A DNA stretch of 64,000 bases, taken from Pseudeuparius sepicola. Taxonomy: Eukaryota; Arthropoda; Insecta; Coleoptera; Anthribidae. The translations under genes were made by a program, and so were the position numbers. Below, piece by piece: positions 31,158-42,859 of the stretch (position 1 is its first letter; every line of letters begins with the position of its first letter). The stretch spans positions 20,555,647 to 20,619,646 of the forward strand of contig OY987298.1 of assembly GCA_963920635.1 (NCBI GenBank). Reading direction: 5' to 3'. The notes under the pieces were generated by a model that made no database searches, had not been told where the DNA came from, and was given only the letters and a program-made list of their open reading frames with translations.

Positions 31158-32035
31158 TTAATGCTCTTTTTGCTGTTTAGGATCGTCCCTTTTTAACATC
31201 CAGCAGTAATCCGCTATCATGTTGACATTCCATCTTCCTTGGTACCTTCTTTCCGTTTTCTTAATGTCTTGATGCTCTTCACTGACATCACCAAGATTTG
31301 AAGGAAAGTAGTCAAGGTGTGAGTGGAGAAAATTGACTTTTATGCTCATGTTACAGCCCAGCTTCTTAAAGTTGTCCAGCATGTCAGCGACGATTGCTTG
31401 GTAGCTTGGGTCTCTTTTGTTTCCAAGAAAATTGATTACAACCAGTTTGAAAGATACCCATGCTGCTTTTTGTCTTGTATTCATTTGTTGCTCAAAGTTA
31501 GCATCCCTCATGACTTTTCTGATGTTAGGTTCAGTGAACACTCCTTCTTTTACTTTTGCCTTGGATAAACTAGGAAACTTTTCACAAATATAGGTATGTA
31601 AAACATTTTCCTTTTTTTGGTAATGCCTTCACAAATTGTTTTATTAACCCCAATTTAATGTGAAGTGGTGGAAGTAATACCTTTTTGGGATCTACAAGAT
31701 TCTCCCTCGCAACATTTTTAACTCCGGCCTGCAAGGTTTTTCTCAGTGGCCATTCTTTTTTGAAATAGTGTTGATTTCTGTCACGACTCTCCCATTCACA
31801 GAGAAAGCAAGGAAATTTTGTGCAGCCAAGCAACATGGAAATCACTTTTAAATCACCACATATCGTCCATTTGTGATTTATATAACAAATTTTGTTCAAG
31901 ATCAGCACAAGATTTTCATAGCATTCTTTCAAATGGACTGAATGCCCAACAGGCACCGAAGCATACTTATTTCCTTTGTGCCTTTAGGCTTCTTTTCGGT
32001 GAGTCAAAAGTGATGCAGTTTTAACCGGATTACTC
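31158..32035 (-). pseudogene. Relic of a multicopy animal protein family (function unknown)
   Basis: The minus strand carries two adjoining frames (31582-31956 and 31158-31541) that together resemble an uncharacterised family present in many copies in arthropod and cnidarian genomes. Landmarks are NKICYINHKW, GDLKVISMLLG, TKFPCFLCEWESRDRNQHY, PPLHIKLGLIKQFVKAL, NFLGNKRDPSY, KKLGCNMSIKVNFLHSHLDY, RRYQGRWNVNMIADYCW and LKRDDP. Upstream of Met 31956 similarity continues past a stop with CITFDSPKRSLKA near 32000. Defects are a frameshift at about 31590, a stop with a small deletion at about 31985, and loss of a few residues after SEEH where relatives have a GERF-like stretch. The multicopy habit suggests a mobile origin, but I know no established function. 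Confidence 0.7.
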
Positions 32036-32039
32036 TAGT

Positions 32040-32695
32040 TTCAGTTAGTACAGCTCTCCAGTGTAAAAATAGCTAGTTCATTGCAAAAGCTGTATTATTT
32101 TCTCACATTAATTTTTGAAAGTATATAAAATTTATTTGGGAATATTTGGAATCGCCAAACTGGACATGCTGTTTGTAAAAAAATTGCACGTGACGGAATT
32201 TTTCACTATTTTTTCTGTAATCCCCCCCAGCGGTAAAAATACTATAAAAATCAATAATTATATCTGAGATAATTTTTACTTCGCAGACCTGTGAATCACT
32301 AAATGTTTTTCTATATAGGTACTACAAATGTTCAAAGTTTGTCTTCTGTCGCTTAATATATGTTTTTGTATGCAGTACATTAGAGAAGATATTACCTGGG
32401 AATCTATTGATCCTAAAACATGAGAACATGTCGTTTCGGCAGTTTGAGATATTGCACACAATTTTAAAACCCTCATTATTTCTAGGACATTATTTAATTT
32501 TTTTTTAATAATTTGCCGAATTGGACATTAGGTTTTTAATATTTATCTTCATTTCTTCCATTAAATCTACCGAATCGGATAGTAGCACATTTTGTTTTCA
32601 AGTTTTAAAATTGTAAAATTTTCTTATCTTCTCTAAATAATGGCGGACGAAACAGTGACATAATATTTTTTATTTCTTTAAAATACTTGAAATTA
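32040..32695. other. No gene recognised
   Basis: AT-rich, with poly-T tracts and no motif or repeat pair I could support. Confidence 0.4.
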
Positions 32696-32699
32696 AATA

Positions 32700-33170
32700 A
32701 CAGACACTACACTCTATTCAAACTAAATATTATGCAAGTGACGCATAAACATTTACACGATGGACGCACGTGAACAATTCTGAGGGCTAATACGAGGCAG
32801 GGCCGCATTAAGGACGATCTCTATGAATTTTGTAATATAAAATATTAAAATAATATGCAACAGTATTAAGAACTTTAAAAACAAACTTTTATGGCACGCC
32901 TAGTCCACTCACCTGCAAATTTCTACTATTAACACAAATCGTAGCTCCAACAATTAATAAACAGCGAAAGAATTATATCGAAAAAAAAGGTTCACTTGCA
33001 ACTCAATACACCTCTGTAAGACACACCGACTCGCTGCACTCGCCCGCCGGGTCAGACTTTATTTCCGGATGACCAATAGCAAGCCGATCACGTGCGTATA
33101 ACGCTCTAGCCATGCAGCAACTTGTGTTTATGTTTCACTTGCCTTTAGTTTGAATAGAGTTTAGATTCGC
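32700..33170. repeat. Imperfect inverted repeat around a GC-rich loop
   Basis: CTCTATTCAAACTAAA with GCAAGTGACGCATAAACA (about 32710-32750) is mirrored by TGTTTATGTTTCACTTGC and TTTAGTTTGAATAGAG (about 33126-33162). The loop contains CpG-rich sequence near 33020-33060 and an AGGCAGGGCCGCATTAAG motif near 32800. A decayed foldback transposon is likely. Confidence 0.45.
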
Positions 33171-33479
33171 AATTCGACATTCGATGAAGTGAATAAAAAC
33201 CGCTTTATTTTCAAAATTGGCATGCCCAGTGCTGGACTAACCATGAGGCGCACGAGGCGCAGGCTTCAGGGCCCGTACCCGTTGGGGGCCCGGCAGGGGG
33301 TAAAGGTGAATAAAAAAATAAAAGAACTTGAAAAGTCAAAAATAGTTTTTTCTATGTTTATTTTCTTTTACGCCTGGTTGGATTGGGCCCTTTGAGTGCT
33401 GCCCGCAACTCGCAAGCCGCAAGCAAACCTATGTAGTGTAAAATGTGTGGAGTATATAAGAGGGGTAGAAAGAAATCTG

Positions 33480-34600
33480 AAACTGTTTCCAAGACAAGTC
33501 AAGATGTTCTATTTCAAGATCAAGAGTTCTTGTCAAGAAACCAAGAAATTCTTGAATTTCTTGAAATTAAGTTTTATTAGTAGAGACCGGATAAAAAAGC
33601 GCAAAAAAATTGAAAAAAAAAGTTCTTAAAGAAGCACAAAATTTGCCAAAAAAGCATCAAATAAGCAAATTAAGCAAAAATAAATGTTTAAAAATTATGT
33701 CAACATAGGTACGTGAAAAAGTTCAAATAAGCACAAAGGGAAAAAAAGCATAAAACCTCAAAAAAGCAAAAAAAACACAAAAACAGTTATCGCAATATAC
33801 TTAGTTTTGGATGCTTAAAATCCTGTCTTTACTAGAGACTGGAGAAAAAACGCAAAAAATTGAAAAAAAAAAACAGAAAAAAAACTGTCGCAATATACTT
33901 ATAGGTTGAAATAATTCGTTTAGAAATTAAATATATCATGGTTGCTTATAAAATTCAGCAATAAGCATAATGCTTCTAATCCGGTCTCTACCTATTTATT
34001 AGGGACTATAAAATAATAATCGCTATAGGTAAATTCCTATGATAATTTTCTTAGGTGGATACTTTAGATTTTAATATGAATAAAAAATCACGTCTATAAA
34101 GCATACCAAATGTTTATTAATCATAAATAAAAATCTATGATTATGATAAACAAAACAATATTCTTTTTATAACAAAACAACAAATGAACTTAGAAATACA
34201 GCAAACAAAACATATTCATGTTATAACCCAAAACAAATAAAAAATAACAATGAACTTAAAAATACAACAAGCAAAACAATATTCTTTTGATAACACAAAA
34301 AATAAAAATTAACTTACAAAATATAACAAAAAAATAATAATAATTCCTACTACTTGGACGTATCCATAAGTTGTGTACGTCGGGATTTGAGAGCCAGGAA
34401 TTTAAACACATTAAACTTCGAGCGCCGCTTCTTTTCAAGCAATTTCAAGAAACTTGAAGAAATTTGAATTCAAGTCAAGACTTTTGCTTTCAAGAAACCG
34501 TCGAGTCAAGACATATTTAATTTCTTAATCTTGAATTTCAAGTGAAGTCAAGAAATTACGTTCAAGTCAAGATTTCTTGACTTGATGAAACCCTACACTG
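33480..34600 (-). mobile_element. Probable hAT-like element built of CAAGTCAAGA repeats
   Basis: Both ends are dense in CAAGTCAAGA/TCTTGACTTG motifs in opposite orientation (33490-33570 and 34430-34590). On the minus strand near 34440-34370 the reading SLMCLNSWLSNPDV resembles the short C-terminal tail of some hAT transposases. I could not find a target duplication. A smaller element is nested at 33583. Confidence 0.45.
33583..33988. mobile_element. Nested MITE, GAGACCGGATTAG ends
   Basis: TA-flanked inverted ends GAGACCGGATAAAAAAGC and, at the right, the complement of GAGACCGGATTAGAAGC. The interior is A-rich with two diverged copies of an AAAAACGCAAAAAATTG phrase and of TCGCAATATACTTA. No coding capacity. 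Confidence 0.7.
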
Positions 34601-34602
34601 TA

Positions 34603-35271
34603 CAGGGTGTCCCATTTTGGGTGTTTTTGGGTGTTTTTCTCAAAAATCTCGGTTATTATTAAAGCTAGAGGGTTGCGGTTTTCACTACTTTTTTGAGAGG
34701 AATTTGGTGGACCAATCAGATTTTAGATAAGTTTTATAGTTTCCGCGCATTGGCGCAGGACTGAAATTTTCGATTTTTTGGAAACCTCTCTCCTGGCTAC
34801 AACTTATATATATATATATATATATATATCGACAAATTTAACTATTTTTATAGATTTTTTGGCGTAGAATCGAATGGAGTAATTAGTTTTTTGGTAGCGT
34901 TAATAGTTGTTGAGATATGAACCAAAGTTATATTTTTTTAAATGGAAACCATAGTTCATATCTCAAAAACTATTAACGCTACCAAAAAACTAATTATTCC
35001 ATTCGATTCTACGCCAAAAAATCTATAAAAATAGTTGATTAAATTTGTCGATATATATAAGTTGTAGCCAGGAGAGAGGTTTCCAAAAAATCGAAAATTT
35101 CAGTGCTGCGCCAATGCGCGGAAACTATAAAACTTATCTAAAATCTGATTGGTCCACCAAATTCCTCTCAAAAAAGTAGTACAGTGACGTGAAAATCGCA
35201 ACCCTCTAGCTTCAATAATAACCGAGATTGTTGAGAAAAACACCCAAAAACACCCAAAATGGGACACACTC
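34603..35271. mobile_element. Palindromic MITE, CAGGGTGTCCCATTTTGGG family, copy 1
   Basis: The 669-bp unit is an almost perfect inverted repeat, arms of about 330 bp, centred near 34940. TA flanks it (34601-34602, 35272-35273). One arm carries an expanded TA run (34805-34829) that is short in the other. Truncated and solo copies are at 41187-41685 and 41881-41937. Confidence 0.9.
34805..34829. repeat. (TA)n microsatellite
   Basis: About 12 TA units inside the left arm of the palindromic MITE. The matching site in the right arm has only four to five, so the run expanded after insertion. Confidence 0.9.
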
Positions 35272-35329
35272 TACATTCATAAAAGATGAAAGTTTCGCTT
35301 GTCGGGGGATGTGTACTGTGTAGTGTATG

Positions 35330-35640
35330 TGTATATGTGTGCGGGGACCGCGATATTCCCGTCGATAATTTAAGTCGCGCTCATTCCATTGGACCGGATA
35401 AAAACCCGCGCCCCAAATGAGCAGTCCGTTCCATTCGATTCCGCCCCGACGACCCACAGTCGTCGGTTACCTTCCACGTATTTTATCCGGGCGCCGGGGC
35501 GCGCGTGTGTGCCCGACCGCCGCGGCCCCGGAATTCGCGCGCATCGATCGCCGGATTCTGGGTGCCGGCAACTGGAACAGATTAGGTTGGGGTCGGTTTG
35601 GCGGTCCAGGTGAAGTATATAAGCAGGAAAAACTGGGTTA
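35330..35640. other. GC-rich CpG block, homologous in part to 42185-42320
   Basis: Order-conserved words CGCCCCAAATGAGCA, CCATTCG, CGACCC, TACCTTCCACG also occur at 42185-42270 (CGCCCCCTAAACGAGCA, CCATTCG, CGACCC, TACCTTTCACG). Overlapping frames of 74-81 codons here look like composition effects. Possible duplicated CpG island or regulatory element. Confidence 0.45.
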
Positions 35641-36827
35641 AGTCAAACAGATGCGGAGTTGACATCTTTAAGAGAGAATTTTTTTGCTCACTCCTCCGTG
35701 AGTACACTTTACATACTTGTCAGCGCACGCCCGAAAGGGTAAGTCAAACGTTCGGAAGATATTTCGAACAACTTCTGTGAAAAAGTTACGTCGTTGGGAA
35801 GTGGAGTGCTGAAAACAAATTAGTGAAGTGGTAAATGTGATAGTAATAAATGTACTAGGGGCGTCTTGATATTATTATTCTTTATGCGAGTTGATATAGA
35901 GCTGCAGGCGAACACCCTCTTAAAAAAGTAACACGCGGATGCTATACCCCATAGGAGGTGTGTGGAAATTTGCACATTTTTACATATTTTCAAGGAATTT
36001 TCTGACGGTATTATGGCAACGTTGTAGTAGTAACCCATCGCTTCAATAATGAAGGGACCAGTGGCTCTCAAACTGTCTCTAGAATTCGGGAAAATTTTCG
36101 AATAGCCATCAATTTTTTTCTGCACATTAAAATAGTATATTTCATTACGAGTCTGGAAAAATCTATTTCTGGACGTGTAATGAACGATATTTTTTATTAT
36201 ACTTCTTTGAAAACGGAAACTTAAAACATTTTATCGGCATATTATAATAAATTTAATTGACAAAAAATAAACAAAGAAGACAATATAGTGTTTGGTATGT
36301 ATGATGCGTTTCCATGGTTACTCTCCAATTATTTCAAAGGTGCTTTGTTGTAAATTAGTTATTGTCAGATAAGGTGAATAAACCGTCAAAAATATTACAG
36401 AAATGTATCTAAATATTAAAAAACTTACGAATTAAAATACAAAATAGGTACATGTTAAATATCAGAGAGCATATAGAGTTTCTTAAATTTAGTTTACTTT
36501 GCTGTATATTTCTATTTTAAAGCCATATATTCGGTATTTTCATTCAGCGCACGGAAAGTTTTTCCATGCGCTGTTTCCGTGCGCTAGCCCGAAAAACCCA
36601 ATCTTTCATTATTGCTAAAACAAATGAAAATAAGCTGTTTTCAAAGAAGTATAATAAAAAATACTTTTATGGCCGTGCTTTTGAGATCGGAACCTACCGC
36701 CAGTTATATCTATATACTTTATGTACTTTATCAAAGTTATACCATGTATATTCATTTATCATTGATTATCATTTTTAGTAACTGGTTGTTATGAATATTT
36801 TTACTCATAATCTATTACATACTGTAT
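35641..36827. other. No gene recognised
   Basis: AT-rich DNA with short frames only. A GCGCACGGAAA/TTTCCGTGCGC inverted pair near 36547 and 36574 is the one small structure seen. Confidence 0.4.
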
Positions 36828-36829
36828 TA

Positions 36830-37669
36830 GACCGGGAGATAGTGACAGATTTTTGGACGTGATTTTACTCAGTATGCCTTTCAAAGGGTATTATGTTGCA
36901 TATTATATATTCTCATGAATCAGAGAGTCATCCTGGGATCTTCATATGGAAAACTTAGTTTTCATTTATTCGAAAAATATGCGTTTTGGTATGATTGTAG
37001 TCATAGGCTGACATAATAAATAAAATTCAAAATATAAAATTCCCCGGAAAACCATAGGCGTACCGTTAGCGTGGGCCCAAAAAGCTATTATTCTCACGTG
37101 AACTTGTATTTTAATTATTAATTTTTCCACGTCTCTGAACAGGCTGCCACTGAGAAGTGTGCAAGTTCTTGTTATTGAACTGCTGAAAAAAGGATGGCAT
37201 ACCGTTTGCGCATGTCTAAGTACAGTTTATATTAAATGTTAATTAATCATTTAAACCATTCATTCGATGTAAAATGTACTTGGATATGCGCAAATGGTAT
37301 GCCATCTTTTCTTCAGAAGTTTTATGATAAGAACTTACATGGCAGCCTGATCAGAAACGTGGAAAAATTAATTATTAAAATACAAGTTCACGTGACAATA
37401 ATATAGCCCTTTGGACCACGCTAACGGTATGCCTGGTTTTCCGACGAATTTTTTATTTTGAATTTCATTATAAAACACATGGTAGCCCGACTAAAATCAT
37501 ATCAAAACGCATATTTTTCGAAAAAATGAAAACTCAGTTTTCCATATGAAGAACCCAGGATAACTCTCTGATTCGTACCTTATTATTGTGAGAATATACG
37601 CAACATAATGTCCTTTGAAAGGCATACTGAGTAAAATCACATCCAAAAATCTGTGACTATCTCCCGGTC
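36830..37669. mobile_element. Palindromic MITE, GACCGGGAG family, copy 2
   Basis: TA-flanked GACCGGGAGATAGTGACAGA ends, folding throughout, 840 bp. It shares with copy 1 the phrases GATTTTACTCAGTATGCCTT, GGCATACCGTTTGCGCA and AAACGCATATTTTTCG. It carries about 70 bp per arm (GCATACCGTTAGCG-type) that copy 1 lacks. Confidence 0.88.
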
Positions 37670-37671
37670 TA

Positions 37672-38615
37672 TATTTAAAATTTAACTCAAAATACCTATA
37701 GCATGAACTTGTTTGTGGCAGGAAATATGGTCACAACCTTCTAAAAAAAGGGTATAATATTTTTTGTTACGTTTAACTAAACGTTTCTCTTAAGTCTTGT
37801 CTAGGAACACTTGAAGTTGATGTGATTAACGAAAAACTACTAAAGCTAGAAGCTATTGCAGATGCAACTCCTTAATAAAAATGCGATATGGTTGAGGAAA
37901 CCGTTTTTTCTGCTCCATACCGTAAGTAGTCAATTCCAGTTAACTGAATGGATATAGATAATTTATTGATGCCCTGTTAGATAATCAAGCAATCCTTATT
38001 AGAAAAACAACGCTGATGGCCAAGAGCACAATGTGGATTCACGGTATTGCTCCATAATAGTTTATTTGTGATTTACTAATTGTCCTACACTTACTGGAAT
38101 TACGACTGACTTCTAGGGGTTTCTGTAGTACCTACTTGAGCGAATGCTATCCTAGTTATTTCGGGAAGAGTCGGGCCTAGCCGAAAATGGCAACGAAGAC
38201 AAAGTAGATAATAGTAATTACGCCCTTGTACAGATCCTTATGAAACAGTAATTTCTTTAGTACAACCTGGATCAACACTATATTAAAGATATGTGCAATG
38301 CATAGCGCTGTTTCGGGCGATCGCCACTGCCGCCACGCACAACGAAAAAAACGACAGGGTGGTTTAATGTTAAAACACTATTATTGCAGAATCTTTTAGA
38401 AAATAAAAACGAGCAAATATGTCGGCGAAATTGATATCCAAAATAAAATAAAATGATTATTTGTTATGTCCCTTTAATTTGACAAGTTTACATGCCATAT
38501 TCCCTTAGATTTCTTTATCAAAGCTAGTCTAAAAAGCAAGCAAGAATATTTTGGTCCATGGTTACCTGTAGTGTATGTAAGTACAGAACGCATTAGACTT
38601 TCCAGTTTCTTCTTT
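37672..38615. other. No gene recognised
   Basis: No coding or repeat signal that I could support. Confidence 0.4.
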
Positions 38616-38618
38616 ATA

Positions 38619-39405
38619 CAGGGTGACCCACAAAAAACAAAACCATCGCCAAACACAGTTAAAATTTAAGCGCGCCGGCATTATTGTTGACAATAATTTA
38701 TAAACCAAGTGACATTTCCTCAGCCGCGATTGTCTTTTCAACGTCCACGGCTAATATGATTTTCCAAGCGTTTAGCAAAACCCGCATTTTATGGGCGAAA
38801 AGTGGGTTTTTCGTAAATTAATCGAAAATTACTGCATTTAGGTATAGGAAACCTTACACAAAGTTGTCATCATTTTTAGTGGTGAATAAGATCGCATTAA
38901 AAAAATGGGGGTTTCCATTTGAAAATTTCAAGATTTAAGCACATTTTGAATGTAATTTTAATTCATATTTTGTGAATTGTGTGTATAAGAACGGATTTAT
39001 TTCTCAGCAGAGATCACTAGGTCAGGTTGTTACAGGATGCCAAAAATTCGTTTTGAAATTTTTTGGTTTCCTCGTATAAATTGCTAATTTACTTTAGGTC
39101 TGCACCTGTAATTTTTGTCGGAAAAATGCAAATATCTCACAAACGGTTGGATTTAGACAAAGGACATGTTGCATGTTTTTGTTCCAAAATGATGCCTAGA
39201 ATCCAAAAATGCAATAACATACAAGGTGTTCCATTTGAGATAAGAAAGTTGATATCTACTTCCGGTATAACCGGAAGTGCCAGATTTACCAAAATATTTT
39301 AGTTGAGCAGCGCCCGTCGGCATTGGCGAGGTGCCAAATTTTCCGAATTTTCCTACTTTTAGTTTTCCATATATAGATCGATGCAGTTCGTGGTGGGCCA
39401 CCCTG
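38619..39405. repeat. CAGGGTG-type repeat ends, including a 184-bp MITE at 39222-39405
   Basis: TA-CAGGGTGACCCA begins at 38619. At 39222 CAAGGTGTTCCATTT opens a short unit that ends GGGCCACCCTG-TA at 39405, the same pair of end types as at 22846-23168. Inside it is a perfect 9-bp stem, ACTTCCGGT/ACCGGAAGT, near 39250. The sequence between 38619 and 39222 has no clear partner. Confidence 0.4.
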
Positions 39406-39407
39406 TA

Positions 39408-40290
39408 TAGTATACCATTGGTTCGCTTTGAGGCTATAGACTTTAGTTTTTTCTACGTTACAAAATACTCTTCCAAAATATAATATACAGAATTCTCGCT
39501 TCTTCAACTGGTTGGACAGATCATCACGTATTTGATACAATGAAAAGATATTATATCATGATCATCACGTAATTCTAAAATAGTGTTTATTCTCTGCAAT
39601 TCACACAACGGTGTGTGCATACGATTTTCTTCACGAGCATGGAAATTTCATGTTATCACAAACAAATCTACCCATAAAAGCTCTGTTAATATGACAAAAC
39701 TTCGAAATATTGACCGCAAAGGGAATTCGTTACTGTAAAAAGAACGTAAATGGTATTAAAGCAGGATATATATTTAAAATAAGAGACATTCTAAATGTCA
39801 GAAACTGACATAGCTATCTATAACCACAGAAAATCTCTCTAAAAGCTATAATAAGTCGCCATTTTTTTCGCCGAGTAGCGCCACGCCGGCCACAAACAAA
39901 AATAAAATATGACTTAATGCTCGGGTCTTTAATATAACTAACGATAAAGTTCATAGCCACCATACAAACTATCAATTTATAGGGATCAAAATGGCGGTAT
40001 GTTCTATCTAGATTCATTCCATGCGTGTTATCATGAGCACTAGGACAAAGGCGGTCGGTAGACAGGGTGACCTAGTTCTAAATGTCATAAATAAAACTGA
40101 TTGTCGAAAAATTGATTTTAAGCAAAAAAAACCATATCAGGATATTCAAAAACGTTCAATATGAAAGATACAGTGAGTGAAAGTTACTATATACTTATTC
40201 CCTCAGAGTGAATAAAAGAATACGAAACTCCCTCCAGACTTGTTCAATAGCTATAAGAGTCAGAACACCTACCTCGACATCACATTAGGG
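39408..40290. other. No gene recognised
   Basis: AT-rich. An AGACAGGGTGACC motif at about 40060 is a possible lone repeat end. Confidence 0.4.
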
Positions 40291-40317
40291 ATGTTTCCGA
40301 TTTCCACTGAGATTAAC

Positions 40318-40480
40318 CAAGGCGCCTATTCCCCTTTTAGTTTCAGAGGCAGGTATTTACCGGCTGCCAGCCCGGATAACACCGCTAGTTCCCATGTTAA
40401 TCCGTGTTTATCTGCCGCTTACGTCACACCTGACTGCGGCAATTCAGAGAGGTTTGCGCTCCCTGGAAAAAAACTGCGGA
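40318..40480 (+). other. GC-rich segment homologous to 30431-30628
   Basis: See the partner segment. The core at 40371-40427 matches almost base for base in opposite orientation. The frame 40240-40617 keeps ASSHVNP and LSAAYVT in phase, but that frame also runs through non-homologous flanks, so I do not call a gene. Confidence 0.5.
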
Positions 40481-40489
40481 ACTTTCCAG

Positions 40490-41186
40490 AGACCGTTAGC
40501 ACTAACAGGCACGTTCGAGGAAAGGTGGAATTTCACTCGGCAATTTGTTCGGGAACTGGCAAGTTTATGGAATCCGAGAGGAGACGGTATAAGGTTACTA
40601 ACTCAGGTGTACAATAGAGTAGGTATACTTGACGAAATTTTACAAACTTGATAAAACAATTTCTGGACACTTGCATAAGACCCTAGGATTATTTAAAAGA
40701 TATGTATTTACGTAATTAGCAAGTTATTATAGACTGTCTTCGAAATTTGGCAGGAAAGTACTTATGACAGACATTACAAGTGTTTTAAAAAGGGAATTTG
40801 GCAACATGGCGATACCACTGAAATCTTCTGAGACATAACCTTATTCTGCGTTGAAATTTGAAAAGAAAGCCCTTGAAATGTCTAACCTCAGACCCCGAGA
40901 CTTAGGACTGTAGATGTCATCCTGAAGAAAATTGTGTAATTTGGTCTTTAATTATCATAAATAAATAAGGGTTAAAAGCTGTTGTTATAACATTGTCAAG
41001 TACCCTATTATAGGTGCAATATTAGAAGATATATTCAAAAAAGTCCTTTTATATTCACCGTTCTTGTAAGTACTCTATATTGACTGATAACAACAGTAAT
41101 GACCTATGATAGGTATCATTGGAATATTGGCACGCCGTGTAAAACCAAGTAAAAAGAATGATGGCAAATGTTTTATAAAAAAACTT
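40490..41186. other. No gene recognised
   Basis: Nothing beyond short frames. Confidence 0.4.
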
Positions 41187-41685
41187 GAAATTTTCGATTT
41201 TTTGGAAACCTCTCTCCTGGCTACAACTTATATATATATCGACAAATTTAATCAACTATTTTTATAGATTTTTTGGCGTAGAATCGAATGGAATAATTAG
41301 TTTTTTGGTAGCGTTAATAGTTTTTGAGATATGAACCAAAGTTATATTTTTTTTAAATGGAAACCATAGTTCATATCGCAAAAACTATTAATGCTACCAA
41401 AAAAACTAATTATTCCATTCGATTCTAGGCCAAAAAATCTATAAAAATAGTTGATTAAATTTGTCGATATATATATAAGTTGTAGCCAGGAGAGAGGTTT
41501 CCAAAAAATCGAAAATTTCAGTCCTGCGCCAATGCGCGGAAACTATAAAACTTATCTAAAATCTGATTGGTCCACCAAATTCCTCTCAAAAAAGTAGTAG
41601 ACGTGAAAACCGCAACCCTCTAGCTTTAATTATAACCGAGATTTTTGAGAAAAACACCCAAAAACACCCAAAATGGGACACCCTG
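41187..41685. mobile_element. Palindromic MITE, CAGGGTGTCCCATTTTGGG family, copy 2 (left-truncated)
   Basis: It matches 34603-35271 from the TGAAATTTTCGATTTTTTGG point of the left arm to the right tip CACCCTG-TA. The outer 170 bp or so of the left arm are missing. Confidence 0.88.
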
Positions 41686-41880
41686 TACAAATCAAATGAT
41701 TTGGGGACAAGGACAAGAAAATACTATGTAGGATATTGCTTGCATAAAGATAAATTTTTGATAAATTAATCAGAGCAGTTTGAAAATATGTCACTAAGAA
41801 AGACTTTAAATTTTGTTGAATAGAGATTTTCGAAAAGGGTTTTGGAAGCATATATCACTTGTTTTGAGAGATAAAAGAGA

Positions 41881-41937
41881 ATAATAACCGAGATTTTTGA
41901 GAAAAACACCCAAAAACACCCAAAATGGGACACCCTG
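41881..41937. repeat. Solo tip of the same MITE family, copy 3
   Basis: A 57-bp right terminus (AATAACCGAGATTTTTGAGA to CACCCTG-TA) lies 200 bp from copy 2 in the same orientation. Confidence 0.85.
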
Positions 41938-42059
41938 TACATTGATTGCATAAACTCTCCAAACAAGGGAACTCTTTATGTACGTGCCATTTCTAATTAT
42001 AAACCAGTTGAATATTGCCACGATAATGGAAAACCAAATCCGCCATAACCGAAATGTCC

Positions 42060-42340
42060 CCTTTTTCACATATCGGACAATGGGCGGCTCCGTTCATATT
42101 CAGCAGCGGACGGTGAAAAGTGTCGGACCGCAGGGGGGGGACGCATTATCGGGAAATGATGTACCCGCCGAAAATCTAAATCGCCGTTAAAAGCCGGCGC
42201 CCCCTAAACGAGCAATAGCCCCCATTCGGTGGGGTCCAATCGACCCCTGACGATTACCTTTCACGCGTTAGCGCGCGTCATCAGTCCCGCGACCTCGAGT
42301 CCGGCGTGGATCGATGGTCGGGTAGAATTGGGGAGCTTGC
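42060..42340. other. GC-rich CpG block with homology to 35395-35560
   Basis: It shares an ordered set of words with the block beside MITE copy 1 at 35.4 kb. Both blocks lie just to the right of a copy of that MITE family, so an old duplication that included the MITE is possible, although the spacing differs. Confidence 0.4.
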
Positions 42341-42859
42341 GGTGAATTGTTACTAATATACTTTTTACACGCGTTGATATTTTCACGTAGATGGTGAAAT
42401 TTTTGAAAAGTGATGTCGTGACATGTATAGGGCGCAATAGTTTTTTTTTATAAAAACTTGAAAGCACATAGGCGTTGAAAATATACTTTATTTTTGTTAT
42501 TGCAGTGATGCTCACTTCGAACGCATCGCATGGCAATTTCAAAAAACTACCATTAAGTTAAGAAAAGTGAGTGTATCACAAAAAGTTATTTGAAAAAGTT
42601 GTTTAGAATGTAATTATACAGGGTTAACTATCACTTAGTACAACAAATTTTACCACGTGCGCAGGGTGGCTTAGGAAAACAGAAAAATATTTTTAGATTT
42701 TTTTTACGATCTTTAAAAAAAGGGTAAAACCCCTATTTTCTTCCCTGTAAATCTTCGCCTCTAATTACGTCATCCAATATGGACTCGGAACGTACTGTCA
42801 GCTGGCTGGAAGTGATTATCCGCGGTGTTGCCGTTGTTTTAGGAAGGATGAAAATACCT

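Noticed and set aside
39246..39274. ACTTCCGGT/ACCGGAAGT hairpin as a further mini-palindromic insertion
   Set aside because: No direct repeats flank it and the ends do not match the CAYAGAA type.
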